Source: Colletotrichum lupini
Lineage: Eukaryota > Ascomycota > Sordariomycetes > Glomerellales > Glomerellaceae
Direction of reading: 5' to 3'
Assembly: GCF_023278565.1 (NCBI RefSeq)
Contig: NC_064675.1
Location: 124,001-188,000, forward strand
DNA length: 64,000 nt
The notes below the pieces were generated by a model. That model was not told where the DNA came from, ran no database searches, and worked only from the letters and a program-made list of their open reading frames with translations. Positions 33,628-46,935 of this stretch are shown here, one piece after another. The position numbers and the translations under genes were made by a program. Every line of letters starts with the position of its first letter. Positions within the stretch are counted from its first letter, which is position 1.

Positions 33628-36600
33628 TCGGGCTGTGTTGTTTAGTGCAGCATATATTGCCAGCCTGCATCTAAGCTTGAGGCTGGTCGCCATACTCGCA
33701 CAGCATGGTCGATCCTCGGGGACCTCCCCCTCCAGCCCGGGGGAGTCCCCGTACAGATCATCTTTCTGCAATATATCGCGCAGAAGATGACAACGAACAT
33801 GAGGGGCAAACTTTGCAAACCTTGATTCACATATTATTGTTTTTTTCGGTCGGTCGGGCTATGGAACCGGTAGAAACGACCGTCACGCAGTCTATCGAGA
33901 GACGCCAAGGCTGTCGGCGCGGACGCACTGCTACCTGGCTACCAGCTACCACCTACCTTTACGATCTCTACGGCCGAGAAGCTGGGATACAGCTGGAGAG
34001 GGATTGGAATCATTTGCATTGCAGCAGAAGCGTTGGAATACAGTTAGAACGCATTGGCATGTGGACGCAGAGAGGGCTTGGAACATTTGGAGGAGGCAAA
34101 TAGTTTTAATGATAACACCTAATCGAGCAGGCGAGAGGGCATGTCTCGACCTACATCGTGCGTTTGCGACATCTCAACGGCCAGTGTCGTGCTTGTTTTT
34201 TGCAATTTGAATTGTTTCTCCGGACGATGCATGTCTTGGAGCGCGATTACAACGGTTTTCTTTGTGTTCACCTTCCATATACGAGGAGCCTCCGAACGAC
34301 ACACCATTCCATATGTAACATCGAAGAAACGCACGCAATTATCGTGGTCAAGTCAGCTGAAACTATCAGACATTGCGATACTTTACTTGGACACCTGGCA
34401 GCAAGAAACGGGGAAACGTGTCCCGAATACCGGAGAAAACACCTTTCGCCAAAGCAACTCCAAAAATTGTTTGCTGCACTACGACGTATGACGAGCTTGG
34501 CCGAGCCCTCGGGCGATGGGTTCGGGAATACCATGTGGTGGGACCGGCTCTTCAAGGGTAATGTAAACTAGAGAGCTGAAGCGAGAACCTGATTAGATGT
34601 CAGTTAGTTCCACTACCCCCTTAGCTCACCCGCGCGGCACCTGTCTCCGAGCTGCCAAGGGGAGCAATAACTACCAAGACTTTACCCGAGCTTACGTGGG
34701 GAGAAGAGATGAAGGCAAAAAAGATGCAGGTAAGCAAATAACTTGAACTTTACCTGTTCTAGGTGCCATTGAGCTTAGCACACTTGTTGACGATGTGATT
34801 GCTTGAATGGGACAGGAAGAGACTTGGTGCGGAGCGTGGATTGCGAGGGGAGGGAAGACAGAGTCAGCCTACGGCTTGATTATTTACCCGTCCATCAGAA
34901 ATATGTTGAATCGAAGCAGTTTGAGCGCATCGACCTACTCGATGGCTGACGAGTGTGTCTTTCAGCCCCCACTAGCCACACTGACAGAGCACGTAGTGAG
35001 GCCTAATCATTACTTCAGAGTATGCTTCATCGCCCAGCCTGACGGATCGACAAGTCTAAGCGAGTCCTTCATCTCAGCTCCGCTATATTTCACTGCTTTT
35101 GGTGTTCGGGTCGCCTAGAAAACAGCCTGATCTGCGTGAATCTGTCATTCGATGTTTGAATGAAGTGGTTATAGGATGAAGATGCGTGGCCGGAGTTAAA
35201 CCGGCCTCGAATTTGATGGAGGCGACGAGGAGGGGTGGTCGGGGGCGAAAGACTACGTGGAGGAGAGGGGGAAGACGGTACCGTAGCATTTCGTGGGGGA
35301 AATCGATAGCGCCATGCTGCAGCGTGTGTTCACCCAGTGATATCCAAGGTCGGGCAGTACTGAGGCAAACTTTTGATTGCATTCGTAGAAAAGCCAAGGA
35401 GAAGGGGGATGGCCGTCAGGTCCCGTATGGGTGATGTATGGGTGCATACACGAAAGCCATGTGTGCCATTTGTGTTGCCCCGTGTCGTTGTAAGGGCTTG
35501 GGTTAGTTCTGGTGTGAGGATCAGGTCTATCCTTTGCAATGTCATTCGTGCCCCCATTGACCACCGCCCTGGTTGATGTGTCTAGTGTGTGTCTGTGTGT
35601 GCCTGTGTTAAGCCTGTTCTCTTCGTCCTGCCCTGCCGGCCTCTAGCGCTGTTTCTCACCTTATTTTACCTCAGAAACGACTTACCAACTTCCCCATATT
35701 TCTCCCGCACATTTCTCCCCTGGTCAGATTTTAGCAATTTCACCCTAGTTCCCCGAGGTGCCAAGAGCGCGTAACCTTGGAAAACAAGGAAGAGGCTACT
35801 GCAGGTCCTGGGATCCCGCGCTTCTAGCGCCGCGCTCAACTCTCACCGGGGGGCTTAAGTGGGGCCGCTTCCGCCGCTGATGGACCCACTCAACCCTCCC
35901 GGGGCACCGACCACGCAATATCGGGGTAAACGGATATATGCATAATGGAATATTCTATCCGCCGGTAATTACTCCGGTTAATGGAGGGGGCGTGTGCATC
36001 TTTCCCCGTTCCCGTCCCCTGCGTTCCATTTCCACCTCGGTCAACCTCACCCTCTCACAACCTTCACGAAAGACGACGACGACCACACACATCCACACCC
36101 ACCCCTCCCGCCTCCCCGTCTCCCTTCACAATACCTAGGTCCCTCCCCTCACCCACCACCTGAATAGAATTCCGCATTGTAACGACATGCAAGCCGCTTC
36201 CGCATCGCTAGGCGCCCCGCTTTCCATCTCCCACACTCTCACGATCCGCCTCAACCCCATCCGTCCAGTCATATTGGCGAGGGGGCTGATGGATCATGGA
36301 TGAGCTGGGGCTGGGAATCACGTACCGGCCATTCGCAACCTCAACCACGGACTATAGGCGCACCCATACGATGGTGTGATGTTGCATCAACGCCACGCTT
36401 TCTTCTTGTGCCGCTGGCTCGCCGCCAGATTTGCCATACTGCCTGGCCACCACTACACGCACACGCACGTACGCACGCACCACGCAAACCCCATGAGGTT
36501 TTTGGTGCCTCTTTTCGTACCGTCAAACCTATGCCCAGCCGGCTGGCAGCAGACTTCTCGAAAGCGAGTGTCCTGATTCTATTACCCAGGGTCTCTAACA

Positions 36601-39161
36601 AAACAAAGAAGCAAGCGTTTCTCAGCTGCTCATTCCCAAAACAGATACGAAGATGGACAGAAAGGGACAGGAACGAAAAGAAGGGTCCTCTTGGCCGTGT
36701 TTGACCCTCGTCTGCTTCGAACTCAATCCTGATTTTTTTTCTTCTCTTCTCTAAGCTGGGCCGGTTGTGCCCGTGCGACTCTCAGACAAACCGTTAATGA
36801 CCCAGATATTGCAGATGGCAGGCAGGCTTGGGGGTTGAGCCAAGGTTGTCGAGCTGAGTCAAACATCAGCCATTCGTCCCGTCTTTCCAGTCATCCGAAG
36901 TTCCTGACAGACGTAGGGAACCACAGGCGCAGCATTGGCTCGATCCTACACACATTAGGCTGCTTTGCTCCTCTGCGTCCAGTGGGTGCATGCCCAGTTC
37001 GTCCACTAGGAGTTGTCGGCCAGCGTCCGCGTATGGAGGAAATGAGACTTTAGCTCACACGCTCACGCAAACTCACGATTGTGTGCCTGACTGAACGCGG
37101 CAGCCCTGTTCGGCGTCTTTCACTTGGTGCCCAGAATTCAAGCTTACTTGTGTGTGGAGGCATCCATATGCAAGGACAGGCACTGTACAACTTTCCTGCC
37201 CACTCGTGCAGCCTGCGAATCCATAAACACGGGCTTGGCACGCCGGGGTTGATCTGACTTGATTCGATTTACAGCTCACTGCTGCAGCAGCCAGCAACCA
37301 TGAGATGTTGTTGACCCAGCTTTCTCGCCTCTTCAAATCCTTTCTTACAGGTCGTCTCTGCAAAGGGAAAGAGTGCGATAGGTAGAAGGATGTCGTCTAA
37401 ATGGAGACGATGCTGGCCCTACCCAGGGAGCCGAGCAAAGTCCAGCCCAACCCAGCCAGCGTTCTGCATCTGCGGCTCTTCTCTCATGCTCTCCTCCCCC
37501 TCCTTTCGCCTCTCCGTGCTAGTTGTTACTCAGAAGCGAAGATCAGTCGCGAACACTACCGGAAGAGATTCATTCGCCCTGAGCCCGAGCTCAAAATATC
37601 TCTCGTAGCTGCACGTTGCAACTCGCACTCTCAAGCAGCGGTGTCCTGAAGTTGAAACTGACGTGTATATTGGACAGGGGTCAGCGGAGCATCACCGCGC
37701 TAAGTTGAGGACCGATCACCACCATCGACCACCAACCCCGGTCAACGTCGCCGTTGCCCATGTCTTGCTTAACGAGCGGCTCCCGCCTTGGGGTGTAGCA
37801 CTGACCATGCGTCTTTCGCTGCGCGCTGCGCCATCTCTTGAGCGGCTCTCTCTCTTTTGGTGTGTGCTTGCGGGCTGTATTTCTTTTTGTTCCGAAGGTG
37901 GATGTTGCTGTTTTCTGCCATTTCCACGCCATGCCACATGTTGTCGTTGAACGCCACAGCTTTCCTCGGACGAAGCCGATGCCCTTTTGGGTGTTGGGAT
38001 CCTCTGCTTGGGGTGAATTGGTACACACAACACATCGACCGATGCATATCGCTGGTCTCCTTCTTTGCATCCCAATCCGTATTCTGTCGATCATGGCGTT
38101 CTCGGGTTCAGGCGTACCTGCTGAACAGCAAGAGATTAGCGGCAGCACCAGCAATACACAGTCACAGAAGAGCTGGCAAAGCCCTATGTCAAGTGGCCGG
38201 CGTCAACTCGGGGGCGTGTGAACGACCGTCGACTAGGCATACCGCTGTCTGTTCGTCCACGGTCCGTTGACCTGCAGCCGCCGACGTGTGCTGCTGAACC
38301 TTTTTCAAGAACATGGGCCTGGTTGTCTCATCTCCACCACCAACCACACACACGTTTGGCAGCAACGGGACTGGCTTGTTCCCCTTGCTGCCTTGCCTCC
38401 CCTTGCAACATTTTTCTTCGTGATGACACCAGATGGCGTTTGATGTACTCCCGTGGCCGGTCGGGTGGGAAATCTTCGAATCTGGTCCGAGTACAGTGTT
38501 CTTTTGCTTGCTCAGCTGACGCTAGAAGTCATGTTGCTGTCGCCATGCCAGATGTGTGTATGGATATCGTTCGGCCAAGCCTAGGAACTGCAACCAGTCA
38601 ATAGTCCGTATTTGCGAGACATGATCGCACGTCGTTCCCGCCAGAAAGCAAGTCCAGTCAGTTGATGGGCAGCATGGCGGCCCATGCCTTACCCCAGCCA
38701 AGCTGCCGCCACTCTATTCGAGCCTGAGAAGAGACCTTTGATTCCGACCCAGACAGCTGGTCGGATCAACCGCCTCGTGAGGCTAGCCCCGAATGTCGAG
38801 TCCAGGTCCGGCGTGCTGATGTTACCCTCTTTTACCCCATGCCGGCCCTCTTTTTCTCTTTTGACCGTCTTCTCTCGCAGGAATAAAGATTCATCCTCCA
38901 CTTCTCACTTTTCACTCTCTTTCCTCCTCATCGGTAGGAAACTTTGCTCTGTTGCCTCCGGCAGTCATCACATTCGTTTTGTTGTTGGCCCGACTCCCTC
39001 CCAGGATCTTGATTAGATCCCTGACCCTCCGCCCCTTCAAACATCCAGTCTCTCGCTCCTCATTGTGTGCGCTTGATCCTCCTTCTCTTGTCGTTGTCGA
39101 GGTCTTTGGTTGGAGTCTTTCAAGCTTCACTTCCAATTTACACAATCTCAAGCCAGCCACC
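33628..39161. other. Long gene-poor intergenic region upstream of chitin synthase
   Basis: About 5.5 kb with no convincing gene. Frames up to 157 codons are present on both strands but lack domains, splice-consistent neighbours or codon-pattern support. It contains GT-rich DNA at about 35576-35605, a CACG tract at 36453-36487, and pyrimidine-rich DNA at 38860-39160 that is probably the chitin synthase leader. Confidence 0.5.
36453..36487 (+). repeat. CACG/CACA tandem tract
   Basis: Imperfect CACG, CACA and TACG tetramers in tandem in intergenic DNA. Simple-sequence repeat. Confidence 0.65.
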
Positions 39162-41260
39162 ATGGCTCACCGTCCCGCACCGCCACCTCCTCCCATGGCG
39201 GAGAGCAGCCGCCCTCCCCTGTCTCCTCTCTCAGGAGCTACAACACCGGCTCGTAGCCAGCGAAGCCTCTCTATTCCGAGGCCATTTGGATCTCGAATCC
39301 AGTCACAGGGCTCTGTAAGTCGAGATACACCTCCTTTCTGAAAGAGTGCCATAATACTGACTGGCTAGTCTGTCGTTGGCTTCACCACAGAAGACCTCCC
39401 CTTCGGCGTCCGTACACCCGGCTCCTTCGGTCACCGCTCATGGCAATCTCGTGGCGGCGAGTCTGCTGCCTCCTTCGTATCTTCCGTCCAGACTGAAGAG
39501 GCGAAGCTGAGATGGGACTCTGACTCGGAGCTGAAGCTTGTGTCCAAGTCGCTCTTGCGGTTCCAGAAATGGTGTCTGCTCATCGGCTTGCTGTGTATCA
39601 ATGCTGCCCTCATCTACGTGTCATTCACGTACCACGTCGCCCACTACTTCTTCATGGTGCTTCTCAGCTCCAACACCGTCCTCCAATTCATAATGATCGT
39701 CTTTATTCTGGGCCACTTCATCTTCAAGGGTATCTTCTTCTGCTTCCGCCGCAAAGAGAAGGTGCCAGAGACCCCTGAGAGAATGGTCATGCTTCTGCCA
39801 TGCTACAACGAGACGTTTCAGGAGCTTACTCGATCTCTGGACTCTTTGGTTGCGCAGAAGAACATTGACGACCACCCGCGCATGATCTTCATCGTGGTCG
39901 ACGGCAACGTCAAGGGCGCTGGTATGGAGAAGACCACGCAGGAGTACCTTCTCGAGGACATCTTAGAGCCCGGCCCAACGCGCTTCTTCGAGAACGGGTA
40001 CCGCGCTCGAGACGGTCTTTTCATGCCGACCAAGATCCAAACTGGTTACTACAAGGGCATTCCGTATGTCTTTGTCGGCAAGCGTTACAACCAAGGCAAG
40101 CGTGACAGCTTGTGCTTTGCCCGTTCGTTCTTGTACCATTTCCACAAGCGCTCCACCAACATCATGACCATGTTCAGCAATGAGCTGTTTGAGCATCTGG
40201 GCAACGCGTTCGTCTCCCAGGGCCTCGAAAATGTCGAATACCTCGTTGGTATGGACGCCGATACTGTGTTCGATGAGTTCTGTATCTGGGAAATGTTGAG
40301 AGAAATCCGCAAGAACCCCAAGCTCGTTGGTGTCTGTGGCCACGTCTGTGTCGACTATGACGGCAAGAACTGGGGTCTCTGGTCGCTGTACCAGTCGGTC
40401 GAGTACTCCCAAACCCAAGGTCTCCGTCGCATGTTCCAATCCCGCATCACCGGAAAGGTCAACTGCCTCCCCGGTTGCTGTCAGCTGATCAAGATTGACG
40501 AGGCCACTTTCGGCGACGAGGTCCTCCGCCAGCGGTTCGGATACTGCCCCAAGCCCAACGATCTCATGACGCAGCACATCATGGGCAACTACTCGGAGGA
40601 CTCGATTCACGCCAGCATCATCTTCTCGCTCTTCCCCCAGCGCCAGACCGCCCAGGCCCTACGCGCCAAGGCCTTCACCATTGTGCCGCAAGACTGGAAG
40701 GTCTTCCTGTCCCAGCGCAAGCGTTGGGCTCTCGGTTCAATCTCCAACGAGTTCGTCATGATCTTCCGCCCCGGCATCATCCCCATCGAGCGTCTTCAAT
40801 CCATCATTGCCGTCATGACATGGTTTATCACACCCTTCATCATGGCCGCCGTCATCGCTTTGATCATCATCCTCTGCCGTCGTGGTGATGAGTTGGTGAG
40901 GGATCCGGTCTTCATGTCGCTGTTCGCCCTGCTCTTGTTCCGATACGTAAGTCTCCTCCCTCCAAAGTTCTTTCGCTTACCCTGTCCGACCGACGAAACT
41001 TGAGACAAAATTCTGACTTCGTGGTTACACAGATCTACTCCTTCTGTATCGGATTCTGGCTACCGAGAAACATGCTCGAGCGCATGCAATACTTTGTCGG
41101 CTACTTCTTCCACCTGTGCACGTCGCCCTTCCTCAACATGATCATCTTGGGGTACTCCCTCGTCTACTCGGACGATTTCAAATGGGGCAAGACCCGCGAG
41201 GTCATCAAGGGCGGTGACGACGAGAAGATGGACGCTGAGGGCGGTCGTGGCACTCTTTAA
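39162..41260 (+). CDS. Chitin synthase, GT2, class VI-like (no myosin domain), 3 exons, 652 aa
   Basis: Polymerises GlcNAc from UDP-GlcNAc into chitin at the plasma membrane. Exons: 39162-39314, 39369-40946, 41033-41260. The start has a strong context (GCCACCATGGCT). Residues 1-110 are Pro/Ser-rich and cytosolic. Two to three membrane segments at about 119-175 precede the catalytic domain: LLPCYNET (193-200), VVDG (227-230), the metal-binding MDAD (346-349), LPGCCQL (418-424), GNYSEDS (457-463) and QRKRW (500-504), the processivity motif usually written QxxRW. Further membrane segments lie at about 529-554, 566-590 and near 610-630. At 652 aa with no myosin motor and no cytochrome b5 domain, it fits the short division III enzymes (class VI, possibly VII); the class is inference. 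It lies between two chitin deacetylase genes on the same strand. Confidence 0.95.
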
Positions 41261-44200
41261 GAGCCTCGCGCAAAACAATCCACATTGCTGGATGATGCGC
41301 GCTGGCACTAGGGGAGTCACTATTGTCCTGGCGTCGCGGCATCCCACACACCAAGACCGAATCGGGCGTTTCTCAGCTGACTACTTTTTGCTTGTTTTTT
41401 TTTTCTCTCTCTTCACACACATTTCTTACTGTTGAATCATTCATGTGGCGTTTTTACCTTGCTTGAGGCTGAAAAATATGGGAACATTAGACTTGTCCAA
41501 GTCAGACGAATGGGAAAGCGTGAAGAATATGGGAAGGACCATGATTGGAGGGAAATCGGAGAAAAAGTTGATATCGCATCATCATATCTACATAGCATCT
41601 ACACTCTTTTGGGAAAAGGACACACAATTGAGGCGAGCTGGATATTGGGAGGAAGCGAAGGAATTCGGGGATTGGTTCACTTAATCTTTGCACACATGCA
41701 CAGCACACACGGTACCGCCACCATCATCATCACATATCCCGAAAAGAGCTGGAAAGTTCGTACATATCGAAAACCTTGTTGTACAGATGGGCGCGGGTGG
41801 AAGAAGAGAGGGGATGATGGTGAGGGGCTGAGCTCCGACCGGGCCTTGATCGTTTCGACTCTTCACAACTCGCTATACTTTCGTCGCCGGGGGATTCCCT
41901 GAACGACATTTGTTTTTGGCAATGATTCTATTTCTTTATTCTTAATGTAATTTTTAGGTCTGGTGGCTACATGAAATGACTTATGAAGCATAGATACCTT
42001 TCCCATGAGTATCCAGAATAACAATTGACTATCTGAAATTTGGCTTGACATGTCAATCCTCGTGTGCATCTCAATTGATCCATTCTTGACGGGATCGTTT
42101 GTGCGTTCATCCAACCTTCTTCGATGGACCATATCGAAGTCTAGTCAGGACGGCGGGCCTTTGTGGCTTGCCATGTGTCATTGAGCTGATGGTATTTCTT
42201 TCGTCGGCAATGCGCGCTAAGGCATTTGGGCTAGAATAATGCCAAACTATGGCGAATTGAGTTCAAGATCGATCGCGGTGGGGAGTGAGGCGTCGAGGAC
42301 TGCCAGCTGAAGACAGCGCCAAAAGTCCAATCGAGGCGACTCAAGTAGGTATATGAGAATCAACAATTGCCATCGCAGTTCGGCGATTTGAGTCCTCACA
42401 CTTTCATTGGCGTGGATTGTTTTCAATAACAGAAACATATCTTTGAGATGAACCACTTGAACTTCGGAAGCCACTACATTTCATCTCAAGTCCTCCTGGG
42501 CGAAACACACTGGACAGTGATGATCCCCTCCGCTATTCGCTCTGCCCTACCACAGTTCGTTCTGGACCGTGCTTCTCAGGCCCAACCACGGGGCTTGCGA
42601 TGTCCGTGGTGTAAAGGGCGGGAGTAACACCAAGGCCCCGAGTCCGGGCCACTGTGGAGACCTCTGGGGGTAGCGCTGGCGCCGTCCAAGATCGCATTAA
42701 CCACGGGATCTAGCAGTAACTAGTGTTTTGGACTGGTATTGAGGTAGCCATGGCCCATGACGAGCATCGGTAGGCATGCTCGTAGCCTGGACGTAGTCCC
42801 AGCCAAGGGGGGCGTGGGCTTTTGTGTTTCGATATAGCGGTAGATCATAGAAGATCGTGACAGCTTCATGCCCACGATTCTAGCTCGTAAGAAACGACGG
42901 CACTAGAACACTGGGGCAGCGCCCGGGTGACACTTCGCCATCCGAGCCCGGCATCGATCCACAGTGCCTCGTGTCCGGGAGGGCAACGGAGGTGATGTCC
43001 GTCCGCCTGTTAAGACACTCTCTACATTATGGCCTCTGACTCAGCAAACAGTTGCTGTCGCGGGGAGATTGTAGATTTAAGTCGAGAAACAGAGCGACAA
43101 CGGTAGTGTCTTGCACATACTTAGTCACTCATCCAAACGCTTCCCCATTGCATCGATTACATTGGGCCTGTGTAGGAGTGCCTGCCTGCCAGGTTGTGTG
43201 GCTGCTTAGTACGGACACAAGCTGAGAAGGCCATGGGAGATTCACCTGTGGAAGTGATCCGGCCCGCAACCTACCCATCCATTTCTCCCACGATTAACGC
43301 ATAATGCCCCGAAATGTCGATCTTGCTCCCCTCACTGCTGCTCACAACAGACTCTACTCAGCAGAGGGAAACGTGGGCCCAGGCCATTGAGGCCGGGTAA
43401 ACATCATACGTACGTAGGCCAACCAATGTTCCCCGTGTCCGGACCCCGCTAAATGGCATCAATCCTTGAGTGATTTTCAAGACTTCCCACTCAACCGCAG
43501 ATAGTAATTTGCGCATTATCCCGACAGTTCTCGTCAAAGTCTGACAAACAGTCGAGCTTACTACATCTGTAGAGAACAGCGAGCTTCTAGCAACTAAGTG
43601 CTATTCGGAAAAGCCTGAGACTCGCCTGTTTTACCCCTCATCTCATTTGAACCACATCGTATTCCAACCACCAAACACCCGATGGCCGGTAGGGTGTCTT
43701 GGTCGTTCCTGGCAAGGCATAGGAATGTCTTACACAAAGTGGTTGGCGTATCACAACGGTCAGGCCCGACATGGCTTTGAAAATACGGGCTAGACAGAGG
43801 GGAAGTAGAACCATCCCGGAATACTTGCCACTTCGACGGGTCGACCTCGTTCCACGCCACCATCGTCAGTGGCATCGCAACCCCCTCAGCTTCTTGGCAT
43901 CAGCCTCAAGGTCGAATCCGAAGACTGCCGGGCGTGCGGCAGTAGGTAATGGTCGGGAACAACCGGACTTTACAAGGTGACACAAACCTTTCTTCCTCCT
44001 TCACGTAAGCATGTGCGATTCTGGTACCTTTTTTTATTTTATTTTACCCGACTGTGTGCGAGTACAACCCGATGCGGTGGATTGCGAGCCAAAAACTGCA
44101 CGAAGCTTCAGCTGTGCCGTGATGCAGCATTGCATCGTGCGTGGTGTGTGTGCAGAATTGGGCGAAGCGAGGAATCCTTCTGAGCAAGTTGGGAGACCGG

Positions 44201-46935
44201 GGAGGGGGGAGGAGACATCCTGCACAACACGCAATCCGACGGGCGGTATCAAGCTCGGAAGTTGAGCTTGTTATTACCCGTTGTCAGCGGTGCCGTGATG
44301 GAATACGTGAGCCGTGAAAAATTTGACCAAATGTCAGGCCTTTCCCCTTCCTCTCTTGAGACTATGGAACCTTTGCTGTGCCCGATGATGACAGGGAAGA
44401 CGAAGGCTGGAGAAGTGAAAAAGGAGTTGGTGAAACAGGAACATGGTTGGTTGTCTCTAAAGTCTGGGCAAACCCGTGTCTGCACGAAACTGGAGCAGTC
44501 AACTGCCTAAAAGGCGCCTCAATGGCGGCCGATGTTGCTGTCAACCCGGCATCGGATCCTCTGCCGACATGAAGGACACTGAGTTGGGATTCTTGGGAAG
44601 CATCATGGCTGGGATGCCGTGGGTGTTTGCCAGTCTCTTGTTTGCCTGCCACCGTAAGAGTCACATCAGAACTAGATCAAACCTGATACGCACAGGAGGC
44701 TCCAGTGACGACCATGGCCACGCAGGTGGTGATGGTGGACGCAGACGGCCGAGCAAAGCCAAAAGAAGACAAGAAAGCTTCAAGAAAGGCAAGAGGGTGT
44801 CGAGAACTCAACCCATAATGCTTGCCTCACCAGACCCCTGGCTGCTGTCATCGCCCGGCAGAGATGCTCTTGAAGCACCATAAGTCCCGTCTCCATTACC
44901 GGGGGCGCAAAGAGCATTTTGGTTCCGACTTTCAGGGCAGCCAGGCATCTTCAACAGGAGGGAAATGTCACCATAGGCTTACAACTCGCAACTTACAAAG
45001 GAGTAAAGACAATGACAGCCCACCAAAGTGTTGCCAAGCCAATAATTCGGCAGGCCAGGGGCGCTTGTGGGACGTGGCAGACGCTGAGAGAACGTGTTGC
45101 TTTGGCTTCTGCTTACCTTTGCACCGTTTGGTAGACCTTGGCTCACCGCGGGGTAAAGCTGCATCTAGCGGGGTTCAACGCCGAAAGGGGGTACGGGGCG
45201 TCTCACCCGGTTATCGCATGGCGATACCTCCAAATATTCGCTTTCTCTTAAGGCTAAAAAGAACACCCCCCTCGGTCTCGCTCCACTTTTCCACTTTCTG
45301 CCCCGCCTTCCGCCCCCGGTTCATTGCACTTTCACTCATTCATCCACTCTCTCCCGCGTCTCTCATCCACCTCTCATCCACTTTTATCATCTCATCCACT
45401 CATCCCATTTCTTCCCCCTCGCGTCGCGCGTATGGCTGGCTTCTCCTCACGCCTCTAGTGCTAGCTGGCACCTTATTAACTCCCAAATAAGGTACTAACC
45501 AGCTAGAGAAATGTGACTGCATCTCATCATCCACAGTTCATCCTGCCCATCTCACCTACATGAGAAGATGCGCGAGACTTCGTGAACGGTGACGGAGCCT
45601 TCCTCGTTGAACAGCCACGGACCAACGATTCCACGCGTCAGTCGTACAGGTAATAGGGCGATGCATCCAACGAAGGACTCCGAAAGTCGGAAATTATCAT
45701 GCTATTATCTATCGCAACGTTGGTTGCTCAGTCGATCTGCAAGGCAAGGCTGGGCAAGCAAAGGCACGTTGCAGTGTCCGTACGAGCGAGAGGATGAAAG
45801 TCTTTGCATCTCGTTCTCTCATTCTGTCCGATGCTTTCTTTGCTTTTCGCTGTTCAACGGTTCGTTCATGTTGTTCAGTACCCCACAACAGCTGACCCTT
45901 GATCGGCCTCGGCGTTCATACCGGCTGACCTCCGGCACAGTTTTGAGCCTCGAAAACAAGTCTTCTTTGTACACCACTTCATCAGTCAGGCACGCGATAG
46001 CACCATGTATTATTCCAATATTGTCAGCGCTGGGCTCTCTCAACGCACCATACAGCCTCATGAACCCGAAGTGCCAAGTCGCTAGAACATACACCAGGTT
46101 GCCAGCGTGGTCCGAAACTGAAGGCGAGGACAGCCAAGTGGCGTCCCGGCAGACTTTCGTGTTGAAGATGGATAGCAAATACGTTTCTCTGCCGTCGGGT
46201 TGAATGCCCATGGCTCGGGATTCTGATTCAGCCATCTGCACTTGAGCCATCCCCATATGTGCTCTCGGCGCAGCGACGTGGTTGCTTTTCCCTTCAGAAT
46301 GGACCTCTCCCAGCTCGTATTAGTCGATACAAGCAAGCAGGTGACTAAAATAGCCCCATGTGCCGGTAGAGAGTACCATGAACCAAGAAGTGACTCGCTG
46401 CAAGGCACCCTTGCTCCTGGTTACCTATCCCACACGCGCCTGTCTGGACAATACCAGCACCACGCGCGAAATATCAGCCGGCCACTATGTCTCTGCGCTG
46501 TTGACTGCCCGGGCTGATCTGCCCTGTTTAATTTGCTCTGCTTGGAGCTGGGCGGCCGTCTACTGGCGCAGCTTGCAGTAGCCGATCGCTCACACGCCAG
46601 GTCAAGGTTGCATTTTCAGCCCATCCTCAGGCTGCTTATTGCTTAGTTTACTGACGCGAAGACGCATCTGCTTCCGTGTTATATAACAATGGCCGGCCCC
46701 GAGCCGTCCAGTCCGCTTTGCTATTCTTCCGGACTACGGTGTAATTAAGTTGTCGAGTGCAGTGCTGCATCGTGTACATTGTCCCAATCTGGCTCAGCTT
46801 CTTCTTTATTGAACTCTGCTCTGCCAATTCCATTCGCTAAGCGCCATTTTCTTTTGCTTTAACCTTCGGGGAAGCCCATTCGTTACCACGCATATCCTCT
46901 CGCCGTGTCGACTGGCTAGTTGACCCTCCATTAGA
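41261..46935. other. Long gene-poor intergenic region downstream of chitin synthase
   Basis: About 5.7 kb. No frame of 60 codons occurs from 42475 to 43593. The longest frame, 44822-45490 (222 codons), is low-complexity and crosses a TCATCCACT repeat, so it is not called. Nothing resembling a tRNA or 5S rRNA was noticed. Confidence 0.5.
45333..45408 (+). repeat. Interspersed TCATCCAC(T) repeat
   Basis: At least five copies of TCATCCAC/TCATCCC within about 75 bp, in a CT-rich stretch. Could be a regulatory array or a decayed minisatellite. Confidence 0.55.

Noticed and set aside
44822..45490. 222-codon plus-strand frame
   Set aside because: It crosses a TCATCCACT repeat and changes composition midway, with no domain or splice support.
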